In this document: piece by piece, positions 29,846-38,198 of the stretch
Layout of the letters: each line of letters starts with the position of its first letter
Position numbering within the stretch: the first letter of the stretch is position 1
Origin: Marinobacter litoralis
Lineage (GTDB): Bacteria > Pseudomonadota > Gammaproteobacteria > Pseudomonadales > Oleiphilaceae
Reading direction: 5' to 3'
Assembly (NCBI RefSeq): GCF_016427555.1
Contig: NZ_JAELVS010000003.1
Span: forward strand, 88,550-152,549
DNA length: 64,000 bases
Position numbers and translations under genes: made by a program
Notes under the pieces: generated by a model
What the model was told of the DNA's origin: nothing
Seen by the model: the letters and a program-made list of their open reading frames with translations, nothing else
The model's database searches: none

Positions 29846-30772
29846 TCAGGCATGAACCCAAACGAAATTGCTAGCAGAGAGACACCGCTCGCCACCGAAC
29901 TGATACGCGCATAATTTCCCGCCGTGATCTCCTGCAACGCTGTAATCAAGACAAGCAACATGCTCGCTCAACGGTGCAGGTTCGCCCTTCATCCAGTAAT
30001 GCCCCACGAACACCGGCTTTTCTCCGTCATAACCTGGAAGGATGTGAGCCTCAACAGGCTCATGGGGGATCTTTTCAATCTCAGAGCCCGGCACCATCGC
30101 AAGGTCGCGATAGGTAAGATTTCCTGTCTGCCACCACTTGGTTCGCACATCAGTCCGCTTGTTCTTTTCTTTGTCGAGAAAGTAGTGATCACCTGGCAGG
30201 GGGATTTCCAAGCCTTTCAACAGAGTTTCGACCGCTCCATAGGCTTCGCTGCCTTTGCGGGCGCTCGCCTCCCAAGCCTCGGGTAACAACCGGTTGCGAT
30301 CGTCAGTAAACTGCTTTACAGATTCCAGGTATGTCGGGTGCCAGCATGCGTGTACCACCCGAAATTCCGGCAGGTCTAGGTACAGCGGTAGAGATTTGAA
30401 CCATTCGAGCATACTGAGGTGAAGCCTACTGCCCTCGCCTACCTGGTCCAAAAAGGCTTCGTGCTGCTTTAGATTTTTTTCGGTGTGGGGGCGAAGGTAC
30501 TCGCTAGGGTTTCGTGGGTCTGGCGTGGCCCAGGCAACGGCATTGAACTCGTGGTTACCCATGACCGCTAAGGCATTACCGCTTTCGACCATGTTACGGG
30601 CGATCTGAACGGTTTCGATCTGTTCCGGGCCGCGATCCACAAAATCTCCTAGGAAGATCACTTCGCGCTCTGAATGCTGCCAAACGCCATTGGTTTCCTG
30701 GTAGTCCATCTTGGTCAGTAGGGCTTTAAGTGCGCGGGCGTGGCCGTGAATATCGCCAATCAGATCGTACAT
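29846..30772 (-). CDS. Calcineurin-like (PP2A/ApaH-type) metallophosphoesterase
   Basis: About 308 residues. The metal-binding set of PPP-type phosphatases is intact: GDIHGH near the N-terminus, GDFVDRGP, GNHEF, and two later His residues in VVHACWH and VFVGHYW. Substrates in this family are phosphoproteins or dinucleoside polyphosphates and cannot be told from sequence. I prefer the ATG at 30772 (MYDLIGDIHG), which has a GGGAG site about 8 nt upstream; an in-frame ATG at 30790 is 6 codons longer. Last gene of a minus-strand operon of four. Confidence 0.85.
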   Translation of the reverse strand: MYDLIGDIHGHARALKALLTKMDYQETNGVWQHSEREVIFLGDFVDRGPEQIETVQIARNMVESGNALAVMGNHEFNAVAWATPDPRNPSEYLRPHTEKNLKQHEAFLDQVGEGSRLHLSMLEWFKSLPLYLDLPEFRVVHACWHPTYLESVKQFTDDRNRLLPEAWEASARKGSEAYGAVETLLKGLEIPLPGDHYFLDKEKNKRTDVRTKWWQTGNLTYRDLAMVPGSEIEKIPHEPVEAHILPGYDGEKPVFVGHYWMKGEPAPLSEHVACLDYSVAGDHGGKLCAYQFGGERCLSASNFVWVHA

Positions 30773-30793
30773 GGATACCGCTCCCTTCATCCA

Positions 30794-31441
30794 TTAATGC
30801 GAGGCTGTGCGTGTTGCCTTGGTGATCAGATTTAAGGCCTTGTTTCCCGTGGCCTTACTGGGCACTGATCCCTCACATTTCCCTATTAATTCACCGTTGC
30901 GAGCTAACAAGTAGGCTGCATCGTTCTTGTAATAAAACCAATACTGCTTTATTTCGCCCCATATTCCAAGACTTCCGCCAGTTTCGTATACATGTTCGCG
31001 GACCATGATTTGGGCGCGCCCCAATTGTGCATCGGGCGTTAACCGCCAAAAGCCTTTTGGAAGTTCCAAGTAGCGCTGATGTTCGCACGCTGCAAGGGCA
31101 AAAAGTGGCTCGCTCTTTCGCTTAAATCCGGTATCCACCCACAAGTAGGGTTTGAACGCTACCTTTTCTACCGAAACGCGTTTTCTAATGCGAGTGATCC
31201 TCTGGTCGGCCAACGCGATATCCATTCCGACTACGGCGCACAATGCCCTCAAAAAGCCTTCACTACTGAATTTGAAATCGAAACCACCGTTGTTCAAGCC
31301 GAACTCGTCGCTTTCCAACACGGATTTTAATCGCTGTAAATTGGCGGAGGTGGGTTTGAAGTACCCCATGGCTTTGAGGATTTCTTCGGGCGGAATAGCC
31401 GCGGCGCGCACTACTAGGTCAGTTTTAAAGTTATCGATCAT
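30794..31441 (-). CDS. Conserved-looking hypothetical protein, 215 aa
   Basis: No family recognised. The protein is soluble, without signal or membrane segment. It has a helical first third, aromatic central strands (FKPYLWVDTGF) and a stretch IKQYWFYYKNDAAYLLARNGEL resembling a small beta-sheet domain. A strong ribosome site (GGAGGC) precedes the ATG at 31441. It lies between two small genes upstream and the phosphoesterase downstream, all one direction, so probably one operon under the dyad operator at 32173. Confidence 0.7.
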   Translation of the reverse strand: MIDNFKTDLVVRAAAIPPEEILKAMGYFKPTSANLQRLKSVLESDEFGLNNGGFDFKFSSEGFLRALCAVVGMDIALADQRITRIRKRVSVEKVAFKPYLWVDTGFKRKSEPLFALAACEHQRYLELPKGFWRLTPDAQLGRAQIMVREHVYETGGSLGIWGEIKQYWFYYKNDAAYLLARNGELIGKCEGSVPSKATGNKALNLITKATRTASH

Positions 31442-31500
31442 GACGCCTCCTTGAGTAATTCTAGGTGTTCATCAGGCGGGGCTTACACGGCTCAGTCCTG

Positions 31501-31881
31501 TTACGCCGTTTTCATTCGGTAAAAGTAAAAAACAGCCCCCTCTTCCACCATCTGGTATGGGAATCGCTCAGCAAAATACGCGGCCACCCTGCGGTAGATC
31601 ATTTTTCGTTTTTCAGTCTCGGCTGAGAAGCTAAACATTGGTGGGCGTGTCTCGCCAATCCAATGAATGACTGTTCGGAGCGCAGTGCGCAATACCGTAA
31701 TGGGGTAACGTGTAGTGCCTACATCCGCTGTGATGAACGGGGTGTACTCCCAATCGAATGGGTCATATGCTGGTTGGAACGTGGGGGAAGCTCCCCCGGT
31801 TATAGCTAGATGAATTGCATAGCGACTACTGATAGTCAGCTCATAAATCAGCCCGTCTACTTTGAAAGTGTGCAGCATCAT
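31501..31881 (-). CDS. Hypothetical protein, about 126 aa
   Basis: Start taken at the ATG at 31881, which overlaps the upstream stop (ATGATG) and follows GGAGG by 4-7 nt; longer in-frame starts lack this support. Short beta-rich N-terminus (MMLHTFKVDGLIYELTIS), then a helical part with many aromatic residues and a closing VFYFYR strand. No known family seen. Translationally coupled to the preceding 84-residue gene. Confidence 0.68.
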   Translation of the reverse strand: MMLHTFKVDGLIYELTISSRYAIHLAITGGASPTFQPAYDPFDWEYTPFITADVGTTRYPITVLRTALRTVIHWIGETRPPMFSFSAETEKRKMIYRRVAAYFAERFPYQMVEEGAVFYFYRMKTA

Positions 31882-32132
31882 TTTTCCTCCCTGAGTAATT
31901 CGAGAGTCGGGTTTAGCTGTTCGGTGTCGAAGCTTTCTCCGCCAAAGAACCATTCCGAGAAGCACTCGGCTAAAGCCTTTTCCAGACTCATCCCCTCCAC
32001 CATTCGCTCTACTATTGCCTCCGCAACGTAGTCGTATTCATCAAAATAGTCGTTTTCTTTACAGCAGGTATTGGCGGGGTCGGTTTGGAACAAGGCGTGG
32101 GATAGTTGTTCTGTCGTGACGTTTAGCGTCAT
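31878..32132 (-). CDS. Small acidic hypothetical protein, 84 aa, operon head
   Basis: Start chosen at the ATG at 32132 because AAAGGAGGG lies just upstream; a longer frame to 32195 would run through the divergent promoter region. The protein is acidic with Phe/Trp clusters (ECFSEWFFGGESF), suggesting a small partner or DNA-mimic-like protein, which is speculation. First gene of the four-gene minus-strand operon, divergent from the PcfJ-like gene, with a GCGACA/TGTCGC dyad between them. Confidence 0.62.
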   Translation of the reverse strand: MTLNVTTEQLSHALFQTDPANTCCKENDYFDEYDYVAEAIVERMVEGMSLEKALAECFSEWFFGGESFDTEQLNPTLELLREEK

Positions 32133-32172
32133 GGGCCCTCCTTTTTCGACAGGAGTATTGTGCAACAAGCAT

Positions 32173-32189
32173 GCGACATATAATGTCGC
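32173..32189. promoter_or_regulatory. Operator dyad GCGACA-N5-TGTCGC, copy 1, over a promoter
   Basis: Perfect palindromic arms around TATAA. The dyad contains TATAAT, which can serve as the -10 box of the plus-strand gene at 32265, with TATTGT 17 nt upstream as a -35. A bound protein would therefore block or control that promoter and probably the divergent minus-strand operon. The same dyad occurs at 33422 and 38740. Confidence 0.7.
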
Positions 32190-32264
32190 GCCCATCGGTT
32201 AGGATAAAAACTCACTATCAAAGGTATTCTGCAATCAGTCAGATCTGATGAGGAGAACAACACG

Positions 32265-33419
32265 GTGACCACTTCGGCAACGCAGCGCCCGGAAGCCACA
32301 GTCGTATTCGACCTGAGCTCTATCCTCAATTACGCCATCCAGCTCACCGTGCAAACCTGGGACTCATCCCGGCCGCTACACTGGTTCAGTCAAACCGATG
32401 ATTCGATTTTAGCGGAGGGGCGTTTTCTGGAAGCGCCGGGCTTGCCACTGTTCACTTTGGAAGACAACTCAGGAAGGCGGGTGTCTGATGGCATTCCTGA
32501 ATCGGTTCTTAAGATCACTCGCTTAATGCCGGCGATGGATTTTGAGCTGGCCCAAGCCTGTGCCGCTTCTAGTGCAGCGTGCGAACTGGCTGAAAGCTCT
32601 CCCCTTTTATTTATCCTGCTCGTGGACTATGCCCGCGGTCAGTCGCTCACGCTTGACGAATTCGAAGAGTTATTAGCTTTGAAGCGAACCAGCATTCTTG
32701 AAAGGGCCGGCCTGCCCGCCAGCAAGTCTCTCGTGAAGCTGGTGAACCGTATTGAGCTTTCTCCACTGCTTCCTTGGGAATTAGAAGATGTGGTCAAAAC
32801 GCTTCGCCGCACCGAGTTTATCGAACTGCTTCGGCATCATCCGAATGTGCATCTGAACCATTTACGGTTTCTGCGGCGCCAGCGCCAACCGCTTTGGCCA
32901 GGGATATTGTATCTGGTTGATAGCCAATCATCGGCTTTGGACATTACCTGGCTGTGCCGGATGATTCGAGACACGCTGACGATGGCGGAGGGGGATGTGC
33001 AACGCCTTAGGCATGTGAGATCGCGTGACGCTTTGCAAGATCTGCACGACCGTTTGGTAGGCTGGTTCAACAATTTGGGCTCTGAAGGAAAACGTAAAGC
33101 TCAAGCTGCTGCCCTCGAACAACGGCACGGCAAATATCCGGCGCCGCCTATTCCTGCCATCGAGGGTATCGAGCCCCTCACCTCTTGGCTTGAACTGCTG
33201 GAAGAAGGTGTGACGATGCACCACTGTGTAGGCAGCTATGATGAGCGCGTGGCCGATCGCGAGGTGTTCATTTACCGTATGATTCATCCGGAACGGTTAA
33301 CGATTTCGTTGGCCTATCGGAACAACCGCTGGATCGTGAGTGAGGTGCGGGGGAGCCGAAACGCCAATCCGCCAACTCGGGCCATGGATTACATTCGCCG
33401 CTGGGTTGAAACACGTTGA
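32265..33419 (+). CDS. PcfJ-like domain protein
   Basis: 384 residues from a GTG with AGGAG 9 nt upstream. The C-terminal 110 residues match the PcfJ-like pattern: MHHCVGSYDERVADRE (a conserved HxCVG) followed by a beta hairpin ISLAYRNNRWIVSEVRGSRNANP. PcfJ-like proteins are common on conjugative plasmids and integrative elements; their biochemical role is not settled. The N-terminal two thirds is helical and unassigned. The operator dyad over its promoter suggests negative control. Confidence 0.72.
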   Translation: MTTSATQRPEATVVFDLSSILNYAIQLTVQTWDSSRPLHWFSQTDDSILAEGRFLEAPGLPLFTLEDNSGRRVSDGIPESVLKITRLMPAMDFELAQACAASSAACELAESSPLLFILLVDYARGQSLTLDEFEELLALKRTSILERAGLPASKSLVKLVNRIELSPLLPWELEDVVKTLRRTEFIELLRHHPNVHLNHLRFLRRQRQPLWPGILYLVDSQSSALDITWLCRMIRDTLTMAEGDVQRLRHVRSRDALQDLHDRLVGWFNNLGSEGKRKAQAAALEQRHGKYPAPPIPAIEGIEPLTSWLELLEEGVTMHHCVGSYDERVADREVFIYRMIHPERLTISLAYRNNRWIVSEVRGSRNANPPTRAMDYIRRWVETR

Positions 33420-33421
33420 TC

Positions 33422-33438
33422 GCGACACTATTTGTCGC
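33422..33438. promoter_or_regulatory. Operator dyad GCGACA-N5-TGTCGC, copy 2
   Basis: Perfect arms with spacer CTATT, starting 3 bp after the PcfJ-like stop and about 70 bp before the next gene. It is the only evident control signal in the 87-bp gap and may regulate the two small genes downstream. Confidence 0.65.
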
Positions 33439-33506
33439 ACACCTCTGTTAAAGTCTTTTCTGACTTCGGAAACCTCAGGCAAGCCAATCATCAAAGGTGA
33501 CTTACT

Positions 33507-33887
33507 TTGACTGCATCTGCCTTTTCCGAAATTCTGGTCGAACACGGGTTCGTGCCCTACTCCTACGATTTCGCCGCCACAGCCTTGGGTTTTCAGCACG
33601 AGATTTTTAACGTGCTCATCCATGACGATCCGGTGTTCACCACCGACTCAACTATCCATGAACAGCTGTGCACGCCTGATGCGATGCTGCGCTGTGAGCT
33701 GGTTACGAGAACCGGGGATTTAACCGCCGGTATCGCCTACTTCTACCAACAGTGGTTCAGGGAGCTTCGTTACACCAACCCGGTGTTGCAAACCATCAAC
33801 CTCAACCAGAACGCGGATACCGCCACGTTCGAGATTCTGACTATGAGTCAGCACAACGCAATGACTTTCCTGTTTACGATCAAATGA
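33507..33887 (+). CDS. Hypothetical protein, 126 aa
   Basis: Starts at TTG with AAGGTGA about 6 nt upstream. A mixed alpha/beta soluble protein with many Thr, Phe and His residues; no family recognised. It lies between two copies of accessory genes under the dyad at 33422 and is followed after 10 bp by another small gene. Such short genes are typical of integrative-element accessory regions. Confidence 0.6.
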   Translation: MTASAFSEILVEHGFVPYSYDFAATALGFQHEIFNVLIHDDPVFTTDSTIHEQLCTPDAMLRCELVTRTGDLTAGIAYFYQQWFRELRYTNPVLQTINLNQNADTATFEILTMSQHNAMTFLFTIK

Positions 33888-33897
33888 GGAACGCACG

Positions 33898-34251
33898 ATG
33901 AACCGATATACAACCGAAGAAGCCCGTGCAAGCCAAAACGCTCGTGTTGGTAAAACGCCTGCCGAAATTACTGAGCTAGACCAGCAAAAAACACTTCAAG
34001 CCCGCATTTGCGAACTCGCCCGGACGATCCATATAGAACGATTCCCGGAAGAGTACGACCACTATTACGACTCCATCGCGGATGCGAGCGACCGTGCCAG
34101 CGGAATCAATCCGATGAGTAAAGAATACATTGAGCGAGTGACCGCCAAGCGGAAGAAAGAAGGAATGTCCCCGCTTGCAGAGAACGGACTGCCTACCGCC
34201 AACGACACGAGGGAAATCGCTCTCGCAGAAGCCGAGCGCCAGTTGTGCTGA
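33898..34251 (+). CDS. Hypothetical protein, 117 aa
   Basis: ATG preceded by GAGGA. Almost entirely charged helix (Glu, Arg and Lys rich) with no membrane segment and no recognised family. The central EEYDHYYDSIADASDRASG stretch is the most distinctive part. Probably cotranscribed with the gene 10 bp upstream. Confidence 0.6.
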   Translation: MNRYTTEEARASQNARVGKTPAEITELDQQKTLQARICELARTIHIERFPEEYDHYYDSIADASDRASGINPMSKEYIERVTAKRKKEGMSPLAENGLPTANDTREIALAEAERQLC

Positions 34252-34360
34252 AGAATCCAACACGCTCGATCGTCCACTAATCAAAAACACACTGCATCTA
34301 TATAATTTTTTTGTACTTACTACCCTTTGAGGTTTTCCTCGGAAGCATAAGAGATCTTTT

Positions 34361-34386
34361 CAAACCCGTCGTGTGTGACGGGTTTG
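34361..34386. repeat. Perfect inverted repeat, 10-bp arms
   Basis: Arms CAAACCCGTC and GACGGGTTTG enclose GTGTGT. There is no T-run on the 3' side in either direction, so it is unlike an intrinsic terminator. It sits 15 bp before the micro-protein start and may be an operator or an mRNA stem. Confidence 0.5.
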
Positions 34387-34400
34387 CGACAGGTTAGAGA

Positions 34401-34514
34401 ATGATGCTGATGAATTACCACGTTCCGATCGAGCAAGTCGTCGAAATGTCGTCGATTCGACACAAAACCTATGCGCAATGGTATCGAATAAGGCACCAAA
34501 AGGCGGGCTCCTAG
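34401..34514 (+). CDS. Possible micro-protein, 37 aa, helix-turn-helix-like
   Basis: Reads MMLMNYHVPIEQVVEMSSIR and continues for 17 residues. The pattern hydrophobic-x2-VVEMSSI-x4-YAQWYRIR resembles a small helix-turn-helix. A moderate AGGTTAGAG precedes the ATG. It could be a small regulator or the surviving end of a larger gene. Support is weak. Confidence 0.3.
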   Translation: MMLMNYHVPIEQVVEMSSIRHKTYAQWYRIRHQKAGS

Positions 34515-35019
34515 GACGTGCCCACCTTTCTCTCGTTCAGACAGACCAAACATGGGCGTAATTCCGGGACGGCGAGTTACGTCGAACGAGGGCTGTATTA
34601 ATTAAATGTGGCATCGCGGATTCATGCTCGACGTGCCGCTTATACTGGTCTGCGCTGAAAGGAATTGACTGGAGATCAGGCAGGCGAGGATCACCATCGC
34701 GCAGGCATCATCAATAGCTAGTTCGCAGATGGTAAAAATGAAATAAGGAGGACAAATGGCACGCCACGATCAGACGCTGATGGTAGCTAATTCTGCGCCC
34801 TAAAGCCCCAAACAAACCGCCATATCGGTAGCCCACAATATGTCGTCACCAGGTCTACCGATCTTCAGATAAATCATGAGAATTAGGATTTGACTAGCGA
34901 TTTTTGGCGACGGTAAACCCAAACTGATGGCCAAAGTCCAAAGGCCCTGATCAGCAACAAGGCCTTTGTCCACCACCTCTTATTTTATGACATGTTCGCT
35001 CCATCACTACGTCAGCGTA

Positions 35020-35493
35020 TCAGTCGACACCGATATTGATAACCGTTAACCAAGCAAGGAATTTTTTCCATACGTTTGTAAGTCGATTAATTTTGCTCCT
35101 ACAAAAGCTACAATTACAGGACGTTACAGACGCTTGTTCATCAAACCTCCTGGCCGCTTCTCGATATTTTCCGTTCGTCTCGATGACAAATGGCCAGGGA
35201 GCATCCTGCCCGCGAAACATAACGTTATGCCAAATCTCCCGGTCCGCCCAAAACTGCAGTTCGGTGAGATTTTGAAACTGATCAAGGTCGCATTTAATGT
35301 TATGTTGTTTCAGATATTTGAGCTCAATCTTTACCTCCTTCGTATTGCGATGTAGTGGCATCTGGGCCCATCCGAGCTGGAGAAATCGAGAAAGAGTGTC
35401 AGGTGACCACAGGTCAACACGAGGCTCAGGGAGATCAAAATGTTTAACGATCTGTCGAATTTTCTTCAATTGCTTTTCTGTTACTGCCGCCAT
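35020..35493 (-). CDS. Hypothetical protein, 157 aa, with CxCxxC
   Basis: Soluble, basic at the N-terminus (TEKQLKKIRQIVKHFDLP) and with a cysteine group SCNCSFCRSK near residue 128 that could bind zinc. No family recognised. It is divergent from umuD and its upstream region holds a perfect 11-bp-arm dyad at 35553-35589 which probably controls it. Confidence 0.62.
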   Translation of the reverse strand: MAAVTEKQLKKIRQIVKHFDLPEPRVDLWSPDTLSRFLQLGWAQMPLHRNTKEVKIELKYLKQHNIKCDLDQFQNLTELQFWADREIWHNVMFRGQDAPWPFVIETNGKYREAARRFDEQASVTSCNCSFCRSKINRLTNVWKKFLAWLTVINIGVD

Positions 35494-35552
35494 AAGTCGC
35501 TCCGCTTAATGAAAATGCAACCTCAGGATAATGTCTCGAACAAGCCTGATGC

Positions 35553-35589
35553 TGACGTTAAAGTGTGTTTTTCGTCCGCTTTAACGTCA
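35553..35589. promoter_or_regulatory. Long inverted repeat between divergent genes, operator-like
   Basis: Arms TGACGTTAAAG and CTTTAACGTCA are perfect complements, 15 nt apart, about 60 bp upstream of the 157-residue gene and 134 bp before umuD. No T-run follows the hairpin, so an operator or two-site dyad is more likely than a terminator. Confidence 0.5.
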
Positions 35590-35692
35590 TAGAGCGAATT
35601 TCTCGCGCGTAAAAACAGTTTTTTTGGTTCAAGAGCGTAGAGGAGCCCGATGGGATGTCGTATTGACCTCGAATCAAAATCATCCCAAAATA

Positions 35693-35708
35693 CTGTATAT
35701 TCAAACAG
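35693..35708 (+). promoter_or_regulatory. LexA (SOS) box upstream of umuD
   Basis: CTGTATATTCAAACAG matches the gammaproteobacterial LexA consensus CTGT-N8-ACAG exactly. It lies 14 bp before the umuD ATG, overlapping the expected promoter, so the umuD operon should be repressed by LexA and induced by DNA damage. Confidence 0.9.
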
Positions 35709-35722
35709 TATCTAGGAAAAGT

Positions 35723-36166
35723 ATGTCCTGCACACTTCTTGGTGACTACCAATCGTTTTCCCGACTTGGCATTCCGTTCTTTTTAGAACGCGTCTCCGCG
35801 GGCTTTCCCTCACCCGCTGAGGATTACGTCGAGAGAACGCTAGATCTGAATGAGCTGTGTATCCAGCACCCTGCTGCGACCTTTTTTGTGCGCGTTCAGG
35901 GCGAGTCCATGATTGAAGCGGGCATCTACCCGGATGATGTACTGGTGGTTGATCGCTCTCTGCGCGCGACCCATGGCGACATCATAATCGCCAGCCTGGA
36001 AGCCGAAATGACGGTGAAGCAGCTCCACCTCAGCCCACCACCGGTGCGACTGCTGCCACGGAACGCAGCCTATCAACCGATCATCATTGACGGCGATAAG
36101 GTGATGGAAGTGTTTGGTGTTGTGACCAATGTCGTTCGCTCTCTCAAACGAGGAGGTAAGTCATGA
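35723..36166 (+). CDS. umuD: UmuD-like polymerase V accessory protein, self-cleaving
   Basis: 147 residues from the ATG at 35723, which follows AGGAAAAG; the frame extends further upstream but across the LexA box. Cleavage site Ala26-Gly27 (VSAGFPSP) and Ser62/Lys99 catalytic dyad with the same 37-residue spacing as E. coli UmuD. RecA-stimulated self-cleavage yields UmuD' for translesion synthesis. Overlaps the next gene by 4 bp, start of a three-gene SOS operon. Island copies of umuDC are typical of mobile elements such as rumAB. Confidence 0.93.
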   Translation: MSCTLLGDYQSFSRLGIPFFLERVSAGFPSPAEDYVERTLDLNELCIQHPAATFFVRVQGESMIEAGIYPDDVLVVDRSLRATHGDIIIASLEAEMTVKQLHLSPPPVRLLPRNAAYQPIIIDGDKVMEVFGVVTNVVRSLKRGGKS

Positions 36167-36912
36167 TGCCTCCTCAACCAATCTCCTTTGTCACGGTACG
36201 ACGCCAGTTTGATTTCAGGGGTATTGAGATTGGCCGCTGGGTGACCGAGCAGGAACGTGATCGCGCAGCCGGTCGTTTTTACCGCGCGCTGTGTGATTTG
36301 ATGGCAATACTCCAAGGGCCGGAGACACTGATATCACTGCGAGGCACTTTGGGTATGCAGTACGGAATTGGCGGTCGGCCCGGGGTGGCCGCACATTACA
36401 TTCCGGCTACTCGTCAACTGGCCCTCGCCAAAAACGCCGGGGCCGGCAGCCTGGCCCACGAATGGTTTCACGCATTTGATCATTACATGGGAAACAAAGC
36501 ATTTCGCGATGTGGGGAAGTTCGGCTTTGCCTCCAGCGGTTGGCTGGGAAGCGCGACTCAGAAAGAGCATCCGCTGAACAAACTTCTTAGTGACTGCTTC
36601 AAAACCGTTTTGCTGACTGAAGACGGTGCTGCACCTAGCCCTTTGTTCCAAGCATCAAAGGCTGCAGACAGTCGGTTAAAGGTACTCTATTACGCCAAAC
36701 CTGAAGAACTCTGTGCTCGTGCATTCGAAGCATTCGTCGAAGACAGCACGCCTAAGAACGCGTTCTTGGTGCGCGGCACCGTTTACTCAGACGAAGCAAA
36801 AGCTGGCCTTTACCCCGAGGGAACGCACCGCCAGCGAATCAACGATGCTTTCCGGAACTATTTTGCCGCGCTGGGTACAGCCTTGTATCGGGAACAGGCC
36901 AAAGCGGGATGA
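36163..36912 (+). CDS. CLCA_X-type zinc metallopeptidase-like protein between umuD and umuC
   Basis: 249 residues. A zinc-peptidase helix HEWFH at 99-103 (LAHEWFHAFDHYMG) with a conserved downstream Glu-rich helix (EELCARAFEAFVED) fits the CLCA_X-labelled family. It overlaps both umuD (4 bp) and umuC (4 bp), so it is made with the SOS polymerase. Its substrate is unknown. A damage-induced protease that processes a replication or repair factor is an inference worth testing. Confidence 0.75.
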   Translation: MMPPQPISFVTVRRQFDFRGIEIGRWVTEQERDRAAGRFYRALCDLMAILQGPETLISLRGTLGMQYGIGGRPGVAAHYIPATRQLALAKNAGAGSLAHEWFHAFDHYMGNKAFRDVGKFGFASSGWLGSATQKEHPLNKLLSDCFKTVLLTEDGAAPSPLFQASKAADSRLKVLYYAKPEELCARAFEAFVEDSTPKNAFLVRGTVYSDEAKAGLYPEGTHRQRINDAFRNYFAALGTALYREQAKAG

Positions 36913-38195
36913 AGCAGCCGGTCTTTGCCCTTGTGGACTGCAATAATTTTTACGCATCCTGCGAGAAGCTGTTTCGGCCAGACCTTCGGAATACGCCTGT
37001 CGTCGTACTCTCCAACAACGATGGCTGTGTGGTTGCGCGCTCTAAGGAAGCCAAAGCCCTAGGCATTAAAATGGGAGTGCCGGTACACCACATTAAGCAA
37101 GAAATCCGGCAGCACGGTATCCAACTGTTTTCATCCAATTACACCCTGTACGGAGACATGAGCCATCGCGTAATGATGACACTGGAAGCGATGGCACCGA
37201 AGGTAGATGTGTACTCCATCGATGAGGCGTTCTTAGATCTCACCGGCCTGGAACGCCTTATGTCCTATCAGAACTTTGGCCAACAGGCAAAAGACACGGT
37301 GCACCAAAACGTGGGGCTTCCGGTCTGTGTTGGTATTGCACCCACCAGGACACTCGCCAAACTTGCCAATTATGCGGCCAAGAAATACCCTGCAACCGGC
37401 GGCGTGGTAGACCTTACCAACCCAGCCAGGCAGCGAAGGCTTTTAGCGCGAGTGCCCGTAGACGAAGTCTGGGGTGTCGGGCGCAAGATAGCCTCCAGGC
37501 TCCAAGCCATGAACATTGTTACAGCAATACAACTGGCCGACACCGACTTAGCCACCCTGAGAAAGCGCTTCTCTGTTGTACTAGAACGCACAGCCCGCGA
37601 GTTAAACGGTGTGCCCTGCCTACCCTGGGAAGACGCGCCCCCACCGAAAAAGCAGATCATGTGCTCGCGCTCTTTTGGCCAGCCCGTTTATGCCCTCGCT
37701 AATCTGGAAGAGGCCGTAACACACTTTGCAACGAGAGCGACCGAAAAGCTGCGTGGTGGTCAGCAATATGCCGGCGAACTAATGGTCTTCATTCGAACCA
37801 ACCCGTTCAAATCCACGGTGCCTCAATACTCTAAAAGCGCGAGCGTCCGATTCATCTCAGCATCTCAAGACTCCAGAGTGATTGTTCAGCACGCAATGAA
37901 TCTACTGCGCTCTATCTATCGCGATGGCTTTGAGTATGCGAAAGCCGGGGTGATGTTGAGCGAACTAACCGACGATTCTGCCTTACAGGACGACCTCTTT
38001 GGATCCAGTGAAATCGGCACAGCCCATAGTGCGCGGTCCGAACGCCTTATGAGTGTTATAGACGAGATCAACCGAAAAAGCCGTGCAAAGATCTGTATGG
38101 CCAGGGAAACCGGGCCGGCTGTTTATGCCATGCGCAGAGAGCATTTATCGCCGGCGTATACGACGGATTGGGGCGAACTGCCTAGGGTTCTTTGA
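36909..38195 (+). CDS. umuC: UmuC-like Y-family DNA polymerase V catalytic subunit
   Basis: 428 residues, normal length. Active-site blocks LVDCNNFYASCE (first Asp) and VYSIDEAFLDL (Asp-Glu), helix-hairpin-helix region VDEVWGVGRKIA, then the little-finger domain and the UmuC C-terminal DUF4113 end (MCSRSFGQPV onward). Performs error-prone translesion synthesis with UmuD'2. SOS-controlled from the LexA box at 35693. Confidence 0.95.
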   Translation: MKQPVFALVDCNNFYASCEKLFRPDLRNTPVVVLSNNDGCVVARSKEAKALGIKMGVPVHHIKQEIRQHGIQLFSSNYTLYGDMSHRVMMTLEAMAPKVDVYSIDEAFLDLTGLERLMSYQNFGQQAKDTVHQNVGLPVCVGIAPTRTLAKLANYAAKKYPATGGVVDLTNPARQRRLLARVPVDEVWGVGRKIASRLQAMNIVTAIQLADTDLATLRKRFSVVLERTARELNGVPCLPWEDAPPPKKQIMCSRSFGQPVYALANLEEAVTHFATRATEKLRGGQQYAGELMVFIRTNPFKSTVPQYSKSASVRFISASQDSRVIVQHAMNLLRSIYRDGFEYAKAGVMLSELTDDSALQDDLFGSSEIGTAHSARSERLMSVIDEINRKSRAKICMARETGPAVYAMRREHLSPAYTTDWGELPRVL

Positions 38196-38198
38196 GTT

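Larger units (their letters stand above)
34252..35019. other. 768-bp stretch without a firm gene
   Basis: No convincing long gene on either strand. It contains a 26-bp hairpin (34361-34386), a possible 37-residue micro-protein (34401-34514) and a 15-codon frame behind a very good ribosome site (34756-34803). A 77-codon minus-strand frame at 34320-34553 has no ribosome site and reads antisense to the micro-protein, so I do not accept it. The region could be debris from earlier insertions. Confidence 0.5.

Noticed and set aside
34320..34553. 77-codon minus-strand gene
   Set aside because: No ribosome site, no recognisable pattern, and it is antisense to the possible micro-protein.
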